Origin: Gnetum montanum
Lineage: Eukaryota > Streptophyta > Gnetopsida > Gnetales > Gnetaceae
Reading direction: 5' to 3'
DNA: 64,000 nt
Assembly: GCA_015680685.1 (NCBI GenBank)
Contig: MNCI01004556.1
Location: 449,108 to 513,107, forward strand
The position numbers and the translations under genes were made by a program. Below are positions 44,851 through 57,980 of this stretch, piece after piece (within the stretch, counting starts at the first letter, position 1; every line of letters starts with the position of its first letter). The notes under the pieces are model-generated. The model did not search any database and had not been told where the DNA came from. It saw only the letters and a list, made by a program, of their open reading frames with translations.

Positions 44851-45706
44851 AGGTAGTTGTTGCATTGGCTTGCTTGGGCTCATGGAAAAGCTTTTCTTGT
44901 TGAATGTAGACCAACTAATTTTTATTTGGGTCCTTAGGTTTGTATATGATCATGGCCCTAAAAGGAAAGGTTTTGACAATTATATAAGGTCCTTCCCACA
45001 ATGTTTGGAATTTGGTTTTCTGTGGTACATGTGTGGGATTCCAGTAAAGAACCTTATTTCTTAGTTGAAATTTTACTTTCTATATTCTAAGGTCATGTCA
45101 TTGTTTGTTGAATGCCTTGTGCACTTTACTCAAAGATAGGGCTACCAATCAACTTTCTTCTAGCACATTGAGGTTAATCAGTCTTTCTATTTATGCTAGG
45201 CTTAGGTCAAGATTCAGTTCATAGGTTGTTGAGAGTGTATAAAGCTCAAATTGAATCAAGAGTATTGGAATTTTTCCATACACTAGCTCATAAGGAGAGT
45301 AGCCAATAGGGAGTTTCCATGTTGAGAAGTAGGCCCAAAGGGCATCGTTGAGTTTTGTGCTCCAATCTCTCCTATATTTACTTATGGTCCTTGTTAAGAT
45401 CTTTGTGATCTCCCAATTAGTTACCTCTGCTTGACTGTTGGCTTGGGGGTGATAAGGTGCAGTTAATTTATGTTCAACCCATAAGCATTACATAAGGTTT
45501 TTAAAAGTGACACCTATAAAATGAGTTCCATTATCAAAAATTAGTGCATATGCCATTCCAATCTTGTTTACAACATTTTTTTGTACAAATATGGTAGTAG
45601 TGAATGATGTACAGTCAGTGATGGTTGTTGCTTTTGCCCATTTGGTGCAATAGTTGACTGCTACAATGATATATGCCTTTCCATTGGACATGGGTGTGAT
45701 GGGACT
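44851..45706 (-). pseudogene. pol: Integrase 3' part of element A, broken by B
   Basis: The frame around 45,690-45,488 reads [21 protein letters not shown] and later FDNGTHFIGVTF. As in E1 and B, the first catalytic Asp is Asn. The C-terminal part extends to about 44,870. The coding sequence stops abruptly after GGTGTGATGGGACT, where the B LTR starts. Confidence 0.75.
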
Positions 45707-46609
45707 TGATGAGCAGTGAGTTACCCCTAGACCCAACTATAGAAATCACAAAGTGTTCATGTGCAATCTGGTCAAATTCCACTGACTTTATTATTTATGA
45801 TGCACTAGCCCTTTAGGAAATGAATCTTTCCTTAAGGTTAATCAATGTCTTCCCAATTACACTTGTGATGTACATTGGTATGATTAACTATAACTGAGGC
45901 ATCCAATTTTTATCATTTTATGTTTTATACTTTGGTGCTCAAAAATGTAGATAAAAGGAATTGGATTAAGTTAACTAAATTAACTAATTAATTAGCATTT
46001 AACTATTCCTAAGATAAGCATCTGATCCCACTTTCCATACACATCCTAAACCCATGTATCCATTGCTAAGTGACCAAGCACTATGCTACTGGGCATACCA
46101 AGTAATAACACTGCTAGGATTACCAAGAAAATATGTGTTACATTCGAAGTGGTCATACTTATGTGTGTAATCTCTCTGGCTTAATTTCTTCATTAATGTA
46201 ATAACTAGAAAATATTTAATAACTAATGGAAAACATTTAATAAATAATTAAGAACATTAAATGCATAAATAAAATAGCTAATCTATCCAAAGTGCTATAA
46301 GGTTTATCAAAAAGCTCACCTATATTACCACACACATTATCATGCTCAGGTACAACAATGTTCGAATAAAGATTCATACGTTTAATCACTCCTACTATGG
46401 GCACTCAAGGAAAAATTCTAACTTTCAAATGGAAAAACTATAAGAGCTCTACTAAAACTACAATATCTACTTGTCATAAATGTAGCTGCAAGCATGTATT
46501 TATAGCTGATTTTCAACACTATGTTGATAGGGCCTCATCGGTGAGACCTAGTCGATGAGGCTGTGTTGACAAAGCCTCATCAGTACAGCCGACTGAACAT
46601 GACTCATCA
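45707..46609 (-). repeat. 3' LTR of element B
   Basis: 903 bp, TGATGAG to CTCATCA, followed by the polypurine tract. The U3 end carries clustered ATCGATGAGGC-like words. Confidence 0.88.
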
Positions 46610-46854
46610 TACCCTTATGATTGAATTAAAACTCGTCCTTGATTTCTTTTACAAAATTGGAAAGGTATGAAATTATTAACCGACTCTTCTTCAAACAAAA
46701 CAAACTGATTAACTTGACAAAAATGGAGTGCTTGGGTGTATGGATCCATACATTACGAAAAATGAAGGTGTTTAGGACACAAAATTAAACACCATGAATT
46801 AACTCTTCAAAATTGGATAGCACATTCCTTAATGATGTGAAGCTTGTTGGATAA

Positions 46855-49707
46855 GATCAGATGGTCCCAAGTAGTGATGGTTCCTGAGGCTTTGATGAGC
46901 CTTCACCATCTTCACGCATGGGCAACAGTTGAGGTGGTTATGGCTATCTTGCTACTACTACAACTTCAGGCAAGAGGTAGAAAGCATCCAACAGTGCTTT
47001 CATTTTCTCCTCCTTACTCCTGGGATCATGCACCGTCCATGTAGCTTCCCCAATGTGGGTTGAAATAGGCACATCCCAAGGATACATAATTGCTGGAAAT
47101 AACTCCTTTGCATTATCAAACCTCGCAATGAACTATTTACATCCAATGTCGAATGCCTAACTATGTCTTTCAGCTCCTAGTAGTCATTCATCCATCTGGT
47201 TAGGTTCTCAGCAATTGATCGTTGGTCTTTAAATCATGCTTTGAGAACTTTGAGTTCAAAGTTTGTAGTCTCAAGCTTCTGCTTGGTGTCTTTGTGATTC
47301 TTGAACTCTACCTTGTATAACAGATATGAGCTAGCCACTTATTATTCTAATTCTAACTACAGCCATCTAGCAGTCAGCATTGCCAAGTTTCCATATTGGA
47401 GATTGGCCAACTTCATGTATTCTATCATTTCCTCAATTTGCAACTCCTTCAATTGAATCTCAGCTTTGTTGTAGGTGTCAATCCCATCAATAATGGGCTA
47501 CCACATTTCTCTTCCTTGTTGGAGTTGCTAGAGGGCTTCATTTAGTTTCATATTTGCCATCTAAATTTGTTTTTCATTCACTTCCTTTTATAGGCCAACC
47601 TAGTCCCTGTCGTGGTTCTTCACTTTCTTGAATTTGAGGGCCTCATTCTTCTAGGCAACAATTTCGATGGTCAATTTCTGATGCAAGGCACACACTTCCT
47701 CCATTGACAAATTGTGATTTTCCATGGCTAATCTCCTCAGTTCATTGTTTACCCTAGAAAGTTTCTCCTACTGTTGATGAAGAAATTCTTGAATTTAATC
47801 CTTCTAAGCATCAACATTTCACAAGTGATAATTTTGTGTGGTCAAGGCTTCATTCTCCTAGTGCATCTATTCCAAGTGCTTCCGGATTGAGTGCATTTCT
47901 ACTTTAGCTATGGACTAGTTAAAGATGGCCATAACTGTTGCCTCCTCAACCTTCTAGAATCATTCTTGAAGCTATTTGAAAGCTTCATCTCTTGTTATTT
48001 TTGGACTAAGGATCATAAGATCTGCAAAGCAAGCATGAAGTTTGGCAACCTTTGTGACCAAGCATTGGTTTCTTTCTTGGGCCATTTTGAGTTGCCACTC
48101 TAAGATAATGCATTTTCCCCTTATGTTAAGCATCTCCAAATGGGTCACAATGATGTTTTTCAAAAGATCAAAGATGTTCAGAGTTGGTTGCCCAATTCCT
48201 ACCAATCATTCCAACAACTTTTCATGCTAAGCTGCATCTAACTTCATGCTAACCATGCCTATGAATGTCTACACATCTCAAGTGTAGATACATCTAGTAC
48301 AGACATTGCAGGTACATTCAATGCTTCTACTATAAGGTTAACCACCACTTCAACCATTGTTTCCTACTCATGGTATCACATCACCAAGACAGTTTCCCCT
48401 TCACCTTCCTCCAACTACATCAAGAAAGTGATGAAATTTCTAGATATTTTTGGGAATAAATGATGTTGTGATAATGACACTGTCACCTTTTGAGCATTGA
48501 GATCTAACCTTGCAAGTAGGTACATTCATTGGGTAGAGAAGATTGGACCACCCCTCTTCATCTAGCTAACTATTTAGGCCACCTCATTAAGATGACTCAT
48601 CATTGGCCAATACACAGATGGATCTGTCCCACTTGTTTCTACACATTTCTCTTATTCACTCAAGAGCTATTCTTGAATTTTTTACAGACACTCAATGGCT
48701 ACACAGGCCTCTAGTGTTGTTTCCTAAGTGGGTGGTGGTGGTGGCTACTCCTCTTCATGGGTTGTATCTGACATTTTATCTTTCATAATTCTAACCATGA
48801 GGCTAAGGGAGCATGCCTGAGGCTATCATTAGAATAGTGAACAATGCCTACCTTCCTACAAAGTTTCTGGATGAGGCATAAAAATGGCAAGGTCTTCCTT
48901 CCATGTTCATTCTCCTTGAAGTGCTTTTTGATCTATATGTAGATTAGCTGTGGAAGGTTAACAAGAAATTTCCTACTTAGAGTGGTGCATGCTGTGGTAG
49001 AGAGGATGATTACCTTGATTGGCCACATCATTGGATTAAAGTGATAGGCCACAATCTTGAAGTAAATTTGCTCTACTAGTGTGAGTGCACCATACTCCTT
49101 ACGATCAACCCTATAGCATCACTGGGTCCACTCCCTCTTAGCCTCAGGATTTCCTTTTGTGGATAGTTTAGCCAACTATGTTCTTGTATTGGCAACCCAA
49201 ATGCCTGTGCAATAGCTTCTATTGAATAGGACATTTGAATGTCCTTTATTTTGACAATGGACCCCAACCTTTGGCTACTCCAGAAGAGATATGTCTCTCC
49301 CATGTACCACTCCCCACTAGATGTGATGACTAGCCACATGGGAGAGGCTTGTAGTTGTGTCTTGACATCATTTGGAGCTTTCTCCAAAAATGGCCTAAAG
49401 TTGATCTCTTGAAGAATTAATCTTGGGCTCTCTCATGTCTTGATGATGTTTAGGCAAGCTTGAGTCAAAGTAACCTCAAGCCTTGGCATGGGACTAGGCA
49501 CTTCTCCTCTTTGGGATTATTCTGTTAGCACTTCTTTCAAAATTTGTTGGACAGATTCCACTCTAGGCTCCTCATGAAGAGGTCTTGTTGCATGGGTTGC
49601 TTCTAGTAATTATTATCCTTATTCTTGTTGGCCCCTTCCAGCTCTAGGCTACTTCTCCCATGGTTGTGAAGGTTCTCCTTCCTGTAGACATTTTTGTATT
49701 GGTGCAA
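46855..49707 (-). pseudogene. Athila downstream ORF of element B
   Basis: It is homologous to 39,870-42,715. The start corresponds to TTG at 49,707 where A has ATG. The N-terminal domain includes QASPMWLVITSSGEWYMGET, FWSSQRL, IQMSYSIEAIAQAFGLP (49,387-49,170). A helical stretch at 48,205-47,972 (IILEWQLKMAQERNQCLVTKV) keeps the coiled-coil character. Frequent stops; not functional. Confidence 0.65.
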
Positions 49708-51560
49708 TTTGTAATTGTAATAAGGCCATGGGCTAGCAATCATTGTGTAACCTTAAAGCAATTAGGATACCTTTATCTCTTAAGGATAGTTACACTTGGC
49801 TAAGTTATGATTATGGTTAATTTAATTAATCCAATTATCATTTATTTATGTATTATCATTAATAAATCATCCCAAAGGTTGTTAGAAGTCTTAATTGTCA
49901 AAAAATTTGATGTTTATATGTTTTTAAGGTTATAAACCCTTTGGGGGAGTTAGAAAAATTTCCCAAAAAAAATCTGTTGATTTTTCATGGGAAACCTTAA
50001 GGTTTATGGCCCCCACAATAAAGATCTTACCTCCGGTAAGTGCAAGATTAAGAAATGAAGTGATTTGAACAAACGATTAGGAAGTTATGAGCTCTAGAAG
50101 GTTTTGAGCTATGAAAAATTGCAAAAACTCTTTGTGTATTATGAGCAATTTACAAAAAATTCCTAAGTGCTCAGTAGTACATATAACATGTACACACTGC
50201 ATCGATGAGGCCTTATCGATGCAGTCATTGACCACTGTTGACTTTAGTCAAGCTTTCAAAATACAAGGAATTTTTGGATAAAATTAGGATCAAATGAAAG
50301 CTTAAAGGATCAAGAATAATATGAAAACATGAGAAGAGGATTTTTAAGCTCATAAATTTAAAAAATGGAGAAAAATTAATTTAGTGGATGAATGAAATAA
50401 AAGATTAAGGAGCACTAAGTGATATACTCAATGGAATATGCGAAAGATAAGATTGTAGCGATGTCAAAGGTAAGGAACATTAACTAATCAATCCAAGAGC
50501 TCTGCAAGTGGGTCCTCCCCATAGTAGGCTCATGCCCTTTTTTCCCTTGCATAACCTCAACTAAAGAGTCTATGGACCCCATAGTCAATTGATGGTCATG
50601 AAAAGTTAAGGACCAACCTAGAAGAATCTACCCAAGAATCCCAACACATCATACCAAGACATAGAGCATAACATAGAACTTGGAAATGAGGTGAGTTATG
50701 GCAACATAGATGGATGATAGAGACGATGGAATGGAGTTTTGAATTAAGGTCATAAGAAGTCCCTTGTGATATTTGTGGTTAAAATGACCCAAGAAGATCC
50801 ATCCTCAATCCAAACCAAAACTAGCTGCTTTCAATGACTTTACATTGCAACTCTAAGATTGATCCACTTACTCAAGACATAAGAGTGCTTCAAAAAAACA
50901 ACTACCATTACACAAAGAGAGAAAAAGAGAAGTAGGAAGTTAGAAAGAGGGCCTTAGTTAGAGGGGACCTTTAGACATATGTGCATGTCGTTCAAGTACC
51001 ATAACTAGTGCTTATAGCCCATTTATTTGTATAAGGGGTGTGCTTTGAATTTCCATTGTTTTTTTTTTTTGAAATGGGAACCACACCATGAAATGACTTA
51101 TTCATGTTAAATGGGTGTTCTTTGAATTCCCATTGTTTTTTTTCTTTTGGATGGAAACCACACCATGCAACGATGTTATTTGACTTCCTATTAGTGGTTG
51201 GTGCGGAATGGTAATAAGTTCATGAAGAAACACTCAAGCATTCAAGCAAGTAGAAGAGTACAAAGAATATTGAGTCCCCTTGAATTCACACCCTTTACAA
51301 ACCTTTTAATCCTTTATATTTCCAAAATTACTAAGGTCATCAATTGATTAAAAGTTTCTTTAATGAAAAGGGACCTTAAATTCCTAGAATAAGGAAAACC
51401 ATAGAGCTCATTGGATAGGTGGATGACATGGACTCANTACTAAAGATGGTGTAAAATTAGAAAATTTTAAAAAATCAAGAATTTGTAAAATAAAAAACAT
51501 GAAAAACAAAAAGTAGAAAAGCTAAGAAGCCAATTTAATGGTTAGCATGAATGGCCATCT
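49708..51560 (-). other. Non-coding region between downstream ORF and pol of B
   Basis: It corresponds to 42,716-44,850 of A. A local duplication peculiar to B repeats a block of about 54 bp (51,037-51,090 and 51,113-51,167, GGGTGTGCTTTGAAT ... ACCACACCATG). A lone N at 51,437 replaces about 200 bp present in A. Confidence 0.65.
51437..51437. other. Single N hiding missing sequence (B)
   Basis: Left flank matches A near 44,409 and right flank near 44,641, so roughly 230 bp are absent. Confidence 0.7.
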
Positions 51561-54500
51561 CCCCCATAACTAAGTTGGAAGGACGAAATCTGAAAAATAG
51601 AATGTGGTTGTCCATCCATTGAGGCAGTAGTTGTACTGGCCCGTCTTGGTTCTAGGAAAGGCTTAATCTCTTGATTGGTTACCTCTACTTGACCATTGGC
51701 TTGGGGGTGGTAAGGTGTTGTTAACTTATGTTCTAACCCCAAGCATTGCATTAACTTTCTAAAGGTGGCACTTGTGAAATGAGTTCCATTATCAGAAATT
51801 AGTGAACATGGCACCCCCAACCTATTCACAATATTTTGTTATATAAATTTGGTAGAAATGGATGATGTAAAATCAATAATGGTTGCTACTTATGCCCATA
51901 TTATGTAGTAGTTAACTACTACTATAATATATGCCTTTCCATTGGGCATGATTATGATGGGACATTGAAGGGCTTTAGTTGTTGAATCCACTATTGAGGA
52001 CCTTCCATGCAGGTAGTCATCCCCCCATCTAATTGACAATGTTCACAAGACTTGATGAACTGGTGGGGATCCCTAAATATTGTAGGCCAATAGTATCATT
52101 CCATTAGGATTTTTATGGTTGTGCATCTCCTTGCATAGTGGCCTCTGCAAGGACCTTTGTGAGCATCCTAGAGAATGTGTAGTTGATCTTCATCAAGGAC
52201 ATACCAGCAGATCAGGCCATCGGCACACACCTTATAAAGATGTCCATCGATTTCTATGAAATATTTGGTCTAATGAAGAAATTATTACTTTTTCTAAAAT
52301 CCAAGTCTTGTGGCATCTCCTAAGTGAGAAGATAGGTAAGGATACCATATTGTTTTCATAGGCATTTGTTCACTTATTGCTCCTATAAAGAGGAGTTTAT
52401 CTAAAAACTGATCAAAGAGCGGGCTCTCCTCCTATTTATTATCCCATATTAAGTGAAAGAGGTGGTCAACAACCACATTCTTGGTCCTTTTTTGATCTAC
52501 CACCATGAGATCCAATTCCTATAAGATCACCAGCCACCGTATGACATGAGGGCTCACCATTGGCTTGTTCATGAGGAAGCAGATTGCACTATGGTCCATA
52601 TGCACAAATACTTTGTAACCAAGCACATAGTGCCTAAACTTCTCTAGCATGTACACCACTACCATTAGTTCTTTCTCTGTAGTGGTGTAGTTTAACTATG
52701 CTCCCACAATGCTTTGACTCATGTAGTGGATGTAGTATGGACATTTCTTATCATCCATCTGCATGAGCACTGCTTCCAATCCATAGTTAGATGCTTCTAT
52801 CATGATATGAAAAGGCTTGGACCAATCTTGTGCTTATAGGATTGGTGTTTCTATGAGTCTCTTCGTTTAATTTTTGGAATGTGTGTTCACATTCCTTGGT
52901 CCAAATGAAAGGTGCATTTTCTTTGTAAGCTCTACCAACAACTTTGTGATCTTAAAGAAATTCTCTATAAATTGCTGCTAGTAGCCAATGTGTCCAAGGA
53001 ATGATTAAACATCTTTAATAGTCTCTGGTTGGCATGTTATTCCTTGGATGACCCTTAAATTTTTGGAGTCTACCTCAATCCCTTTTTGTGAAATTCAATG
53101 CCCTAGCACAATGCCTTCTTAAATCATGAGATGATTTTTTTACTAATTGAGCTGTAGGTTTGTCTATCCACATCTCTTTAATACTTGCTCAAGTCAATCC
53201 AGGCTTGCTCAAAGGTAGCTCCATAGGTGAAAAAGTCATCCATGAAGACTTCAACACCACTAACAATTTAATATTGAAAGATACTAACAACCAAGCATTG
53301 AAAGGTTGTAGCGGCATTTCACAGATCAAATGACATCTTACAATATGCAAAAGTTTCCTAGGGACTCGTGAATGTTGTCTTGGCATGATCTTCAAGTGCA
53401 ATTTGGATTTGGTTATAGCCACTATAACCATCCAGGAAGCTATAATAACAATGCCTAGATATGTTGTCTAACACTTGATCCACAAATGGCAAAGAAAATG
53501 ATCTTTAAACATTGCCATATTCAACAACCTAAAGTCGATGCAAACCCACCATTTTCCTTCCTTCTTTGGTACAATTACGAGTGGGCTAACCCACCCACTA
53601 TCCATGATAGGATAGATGAACCTTGCCTTGAGGAGTTGCTCTATTTCCTCCTTGACAATTTGCTTTAATTTGGGGTTCATTTGCCTTTATGAATACCTTC
53701 TAAGCTTCATGGTTGGGTTGGTGTAGATGCAATGCTGACATATCCTTGGATTGATTCTTGTTAGCTCTGTATATGACTAAGCAAATGTTATTGACCATTT
53801 TTTCACCACTTTCAACAACTTTTATTTTTGTTTAGGAGTAAGTTTGACATTAATTATGACCACTTTACTATTCTTTAAAAATGCATACTCCATACCAGCC
53901 GATAAATTTTTTATCTCTAAGGGGTCCTACTTGAAGTGATCAGGGATTTCCAACTCTCCCCAACAAGTATCATCATCTTCATTAGAGAGTTGGAAATGAA
54001 CTTGTTTAATGTTTTTCATTCCTTCAACATACGCACATGTTAAGCTCTCCATTGGCTCCATGCATATTGTGTTGCTATCGGAATTAGCTATCAGCCACTG
54101 GGTGCCCTCTTGCTTTGTGGTTGCTGCATACAACCACCTTTAAATGTTTATTTCTTGTGCACACTGATTACATGCCTTAATGTATGTAGTCTTGATTGAC
54201 CAAATATTTTCCATGAAATTACACCTATTATCACTATATGCGATGCATGGAATATGCTTCTTCTCAATTTTTCCTAGCTCATTTTCCTTAGATATTTCTA
54301 AAGATAGGTTCCTTATGGCTATTCGTGTGTTGAACGTGCTTAACCAAGATCTTTCCATGATTATGGGGAAGTCATTTTTGTAGTTGTCCACCTTGATTAC
54401 CAAAACATTAGTAGGATAGGACCAACCAGAAACGGTGGTCACAATGTCCTCGACTAAGCCCAAAGGGATAGTAATTCATTGATCTACTAATTCTAGATGG

Positions 54501-54830
54501 ATGTTGCTCTTCTTAAGAGGTGGTAGGTTCTAGGCCCTGTACATGTCATGGGAGATGAGATTAACTCTAGAACCATAGCTAAGAAGAGCTTTGCATGGCT
54601 CATGTCTAGTAATCTGTAGATAAATGAGTGGACTTCCTCGATCAGATCTTATTTTAGGAAGGTTGCCAAAGTTGATCTAGTCAAAAATAGCATGAGTTAG
54701 CATTATAGTGTAGATCCTAGGTAGCACTTGGTTTGAAGGACACTCGAAGGTATTTGATGTAGAGGATGAGGGTGCTAGAGATGCGAGGTGATCAACCAGA
54801 GTAGGTTGTGAGGACTGGAGAGGACTACTA
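51561..54830 (-). pseudogene. pol: B pol: protease, RT, RNase H and deleted integrase
   Basis: Protease end at 54,463-54,140 (GLVEDIVTTVSGWSYPTN, ERSWLSTFNTRIAIRNLSLE). Reverse transcriptase from about 53,690: LKQIVKEEIEQLLKARFIYP, DSGWVSPLVIVPKKEG, VCIDFRLLN, and the catalytic FMDD intact at 53,246-53,235. RNase H near 52,900-52,480 (TTTEKELMVVVYMLEKFRHY). Integrase near 52,330-51,560 keeps SDNGTHFTSATF and LTTPYHPQANGQVEVTNQEI, has Asn for the first catalytic Asp (VVVNYY), and then jumps to its extreme C-terminus, so about 500 bp present in E1 are deleted. Multiple stops; an autonomous copy would replicate through cytoplasmic particles and integrate in the nucleus. Confidence 0.85.
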
Positions 54831-56966
54831 GGTTGGAAGAAAGGTCTTTTTCATGATTGATTCTCCAAATCACTCAGCTAAAAAACTAGTTGTGAGTGTA
54901 CAGCTCTCATAGTATTTCATTGTTACCACTATGGAGGAATCTCACCCTGCATGGATAGAGTAAAAGGTAACTGGGTTGAAGGTGGAGGTGTATTTGTAGA
55001 GGAATGTGGAGGATAGTATGGATACAGATATGGGTTTTTTCCTCCAATAGATAGTGAATGTGTTCAGTGGTATTCTCAAGGGTAATAGTGATGCTAGAAT
55101 GATGCATGACTTGCAAAACTTCTAGGGGAGATGNNNNNNNNNNNNNNNNNNNNNNNNNNNNNNNNNNNNNNNNNNNNNNNNNNNNNNNNNNNNNNNNNNN
55201 NNNNNNNNNNNNNNNNNNNNNNNNNNNNNNNNNNNNNNNNNNNNNNNNNNNNNNNNNNNNNNNNNNNNNNNNNNNNNNNNNNNNNNNNNNNNNNNNNNNN
55301 NNNNNNNNNNNNNNNNNNNNNNNNNNNNNNNNNNNNNNNNNNNNNNNNNNNNNNNNNNNNNNNNNNNNNNNNNNNNNNNNNNNNNNNNNNNNNNNNNNNN
55401 NNNNNNNNNNNNNNNNNNNNNNNNNNNNNNNNNNNNNNNNNNNNNNNNNNNNNNNNNNNNNNNNNNNNNNNNNNNNNNNNNNNNNNNNNNNNNNNNNNNN
55501 NNNNNNNNNNNNNNNNNNNNNNNNNNNNNNNNNNNNNNNNNNNNNNNNNNNNNNNNNNNNNNACTTTCCCTTTTTCATAGCTCACCTTCTTATTTTGCTA
55601 CCTACTCAATTAGCCTTTGGATCTAATGAGCTCTTATTTCAAACAGTCTTTCCTTGGCATACATCCCAAGGGTTCTTTTAGTTTTTGCTCTAAGCCCATC
55701 TATGATGTGATGAAGTTGTTCCCTTTGAGAATAACCATGGCTAGGGCATCAATGTAAGACTGAATAGTATTGGCCCATGATGACATCCAAGGGTTTATGT
55801 GCTCCCTGTTTCCAACCTTGGATTTTCCTTCTCAGATTAAAGACTCTAGAGTACATTTGATGTTTGTCATTAAATAGCTCTAGCATGGTACTCCATCTAT
55901 AGATAATTTCTGGCTCTAAGAACTGATACTAGCTTTTAGCTTCTTTGATGAGTGTCCTTGGAAAAAGCTTGAGTTTCTACCATTCATTCTCTATGTTTTG
56001 TAAAGCATAGGCATCATAAAAATTTTGTAGATGTGTTTACAAATCAGAATTGTATCCCCCCTCAAATCTTGGGTTATTATTCATGTCTAGGCACTTGTTC
56101 TTACTATCATTCATATACCTGGTTGGGATATTTACTACCTCTACAATATTTAGCATACTTTGAGTCACCAATAGAGGTTTATCATCATTTTTGCATCAAT
56201 GATGCCAATGATGGTTTCGTCCACCCCTTCGATTTTAGTGGCCTTTGCGATCATTGTTGTCTAGTTGAACACCTTCATCATGGTTGTTTTGAGGGTAGCT
56301 TTCATGAGAACCACCAAATGAAGAGGAATGTTCAAAATCAAATAAAGAGGATGAAGAGGAAGGTGGGCTACCACCACCATCTCATTGTCTACCACCACTC
56401 TTACACTTGTTATGATCACCATCCTTAGATCCCTTGTTGTTGCGATATTTACCCAAGTCCCTACCTTGGTTGTCACTTCTTCCTAAATCCAGTTTATGAA
56501 TAGTGAATCACAAGGTTAGGTTCACATCCTCACCACCAGTATTAAGGGGTGGAGAATCTTCATGTTGACAATATTTAGTAGGAGGATTCTCAATGTCATC
56601 TTGATTTAGTAGGAACAAGGGATTGGTGTAATGTTTCCCCTTTGTAGCTTCATGGAGTTTCTCCTGACATTAACTCATTTGTGTTTTTTTTAGTGGGATA
56701 GTAGTTTTGAGTGTCATATCCATCTACAATGTATTCTTTGTGAAGATCTACTATGCCCAATTTCTTAAGATTTTTCAATAGCATCCTAGGCAAAGATCGA
56801 TCAAGGGGCAAGATGACGTTGCCCTCCATATCATGTCATCACAACTATTCATCCTAATGTAGGATGAAGATGACAGCACAAAAACATCTACATGAGTGTA
56901 TACCACCTTGCATTCTTGTGGAACTGATGGTTTGGTATCTTCGTTCTTGCGAGAAGAGGAAGACAT
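54831..56966 (-). pseudogene. gag: B gag remains with N gap
   Basis: The start is ATG 56,966 (MSSSSRKNEDTKPSVPQE), 137 bp inside the primer site. The capsid region near 56,060-55,680 aligns with the E1 gag. The gap 55,134-55,562 removes the central C-terminal part. Stops are frequent. Confidence 0.7.
55134..55562. other. Assembly gap of 429 N in B gag
   Basis: Unknown bases; the homologous E1 part is roughly 15,700-16,270. Confidence 0.95.
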
Positions 56967-57102
56967 TTTGCAAAACAAAATAAATTTATCAGTGTGCTTT
57001 TATAATTCTATGTATAGTGGAAATGATATTGACCTTGAGGTTCATATAATTATATTAATGATATTCACTTAAACCTAAATAGTACATGTTCCACAAACAA
57101 AT

Positions 57103-57121
57103 TCCTCAGCAATAACACCAA
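57103..57121 (-). other. Primer binding site of element B, tRNA-Asp type
   Basis: On the minus strand it reads TTGGTGTTATTGCTGAGGA. Against the Athila site TTGGCGCCGTTGCCGGGGA nearly all differences are C-to-T or G-to-A. Confidence 0.75.
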
Positions 57122-57979
57122 TGATGAGCGACGAGGTACCCCTATGCCCAACCATATAAATCACAAAGTGTTCATGTGTGATTCGGTCAAATTCCATGGA
57201 CTTTATCATTTTTGGTGCACTAGCCCTTTAGGAAGTTTATCTTGCTTTAAGGTCAATCGTTGTCTTCCCAATTACACTTGTAATGTACATTGGTATGGTT
57301 AAGTGTAACTGAGGCATCCAATTTTTATCATTTTATGTTTTATAGTTTGGTGCTCAAAAATGTAGATAAAATGAATTGAATTAACTAAACTAAATTAACT
57401 AATTAACTAGCATTTAACTATTCCTAACATAAGCATCTGATCCCACTTTCCATGCACATCCTAAACCCATGTATCCACTGTTGGGCGACCAAGTGCTATG
57501 CTACTAGGTGTACCAAGCAATAACGCTACTGGGATTACCAAGCAAATACATGTTATGCTCAAAGTGATTATACTTATGTGTGTAATCTATCTAGAATAAT
57601 TGCTTCATTAATGTAATAAGTGAAAAATATTTAATAACTAATGTAAAATAGTTAATGAATAATTGAGAATAATAAATGCATAAATGAAATAGCTAATCTA
57701 TCCAAAGTGCTACAAGGTTTATCAGAAAGCTCATCTTTATTGCTACATACATATTATCATGCTCACGTACAATAATGCTCGAATAAAGATCCATAAACTT
57801 AATGACTCCTGCTATGGGCACTCAGGGAAAAGTTCTAATGGAAAAACTACAAGCGCTCCACTAAACTGCAATCTCTACTTTCCATAAATGCAGCTATAAG
57901 CGCATATTTATAGCTAATTTTCAACACTACATCCACTAGGCCTCATCAACACATGGTAAGATGTATCGACGGGGCCTCA
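57122..57979 (-). repeat. 5' LTR of element B, end lost
   Basis: It starts TGATGAGCG and is co-linear with 45,707-46,570; the final ~35-50 bp (to CTCATCA) are missing at the single N at 57,980. Confidence 0.85.
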
Positions 57980-57980
57980 N
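57980..57980. other. Single N hiding the B/A junction
   Basis: The end of the B 5' LTR, the expected target duplication and about 190 bp of element A integrase are missing here. Confidence 0.7.

Larger units (their letters stand above)
38679..45706 (-). mobile_element. Athila-like element A, 3' portion (interrupted by B)
   Basis: In minus orientation the visible parts are the 3' LTR (38,679-39,631), polypurine tract, downstream ORF, untranslated region and the 3' part of integrase. It breaks at 45,706 inside the integrase catalytic core, where the LTR of element B begins; the missing upstream pol sequence reappears at 57,981-58,312. Gag, protease, RT and 5' LTR of A are not present in the window. 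Confidence 0.8.
45707..57979 (-). mobile_element. Athila-like element B, nested in integrase of A
   Basis: Complete layout in minus orientation: 5' LTR 57,122-57,979 (end lost in an N), primer site, gag, protease, RT-RNase H, integrase with an internal deletion, untranslated region, downstream ORF, polypurine tract and 3' LTR 45,707-46,609. Both LTRs share subfamily features (TAGCATTTAACTATTCC, CATCTGATCCCACTTTCC) and look roughly nine-tenths identical by eye. Element A sequence lies on both sides, so B is an insertion. Confidence 0.85.

Noticed and set aside
54907-55681. Open frames spanning the N gap in element B gag
   Set aside because: Same artefact; only the flanking gag homology is meaningful.
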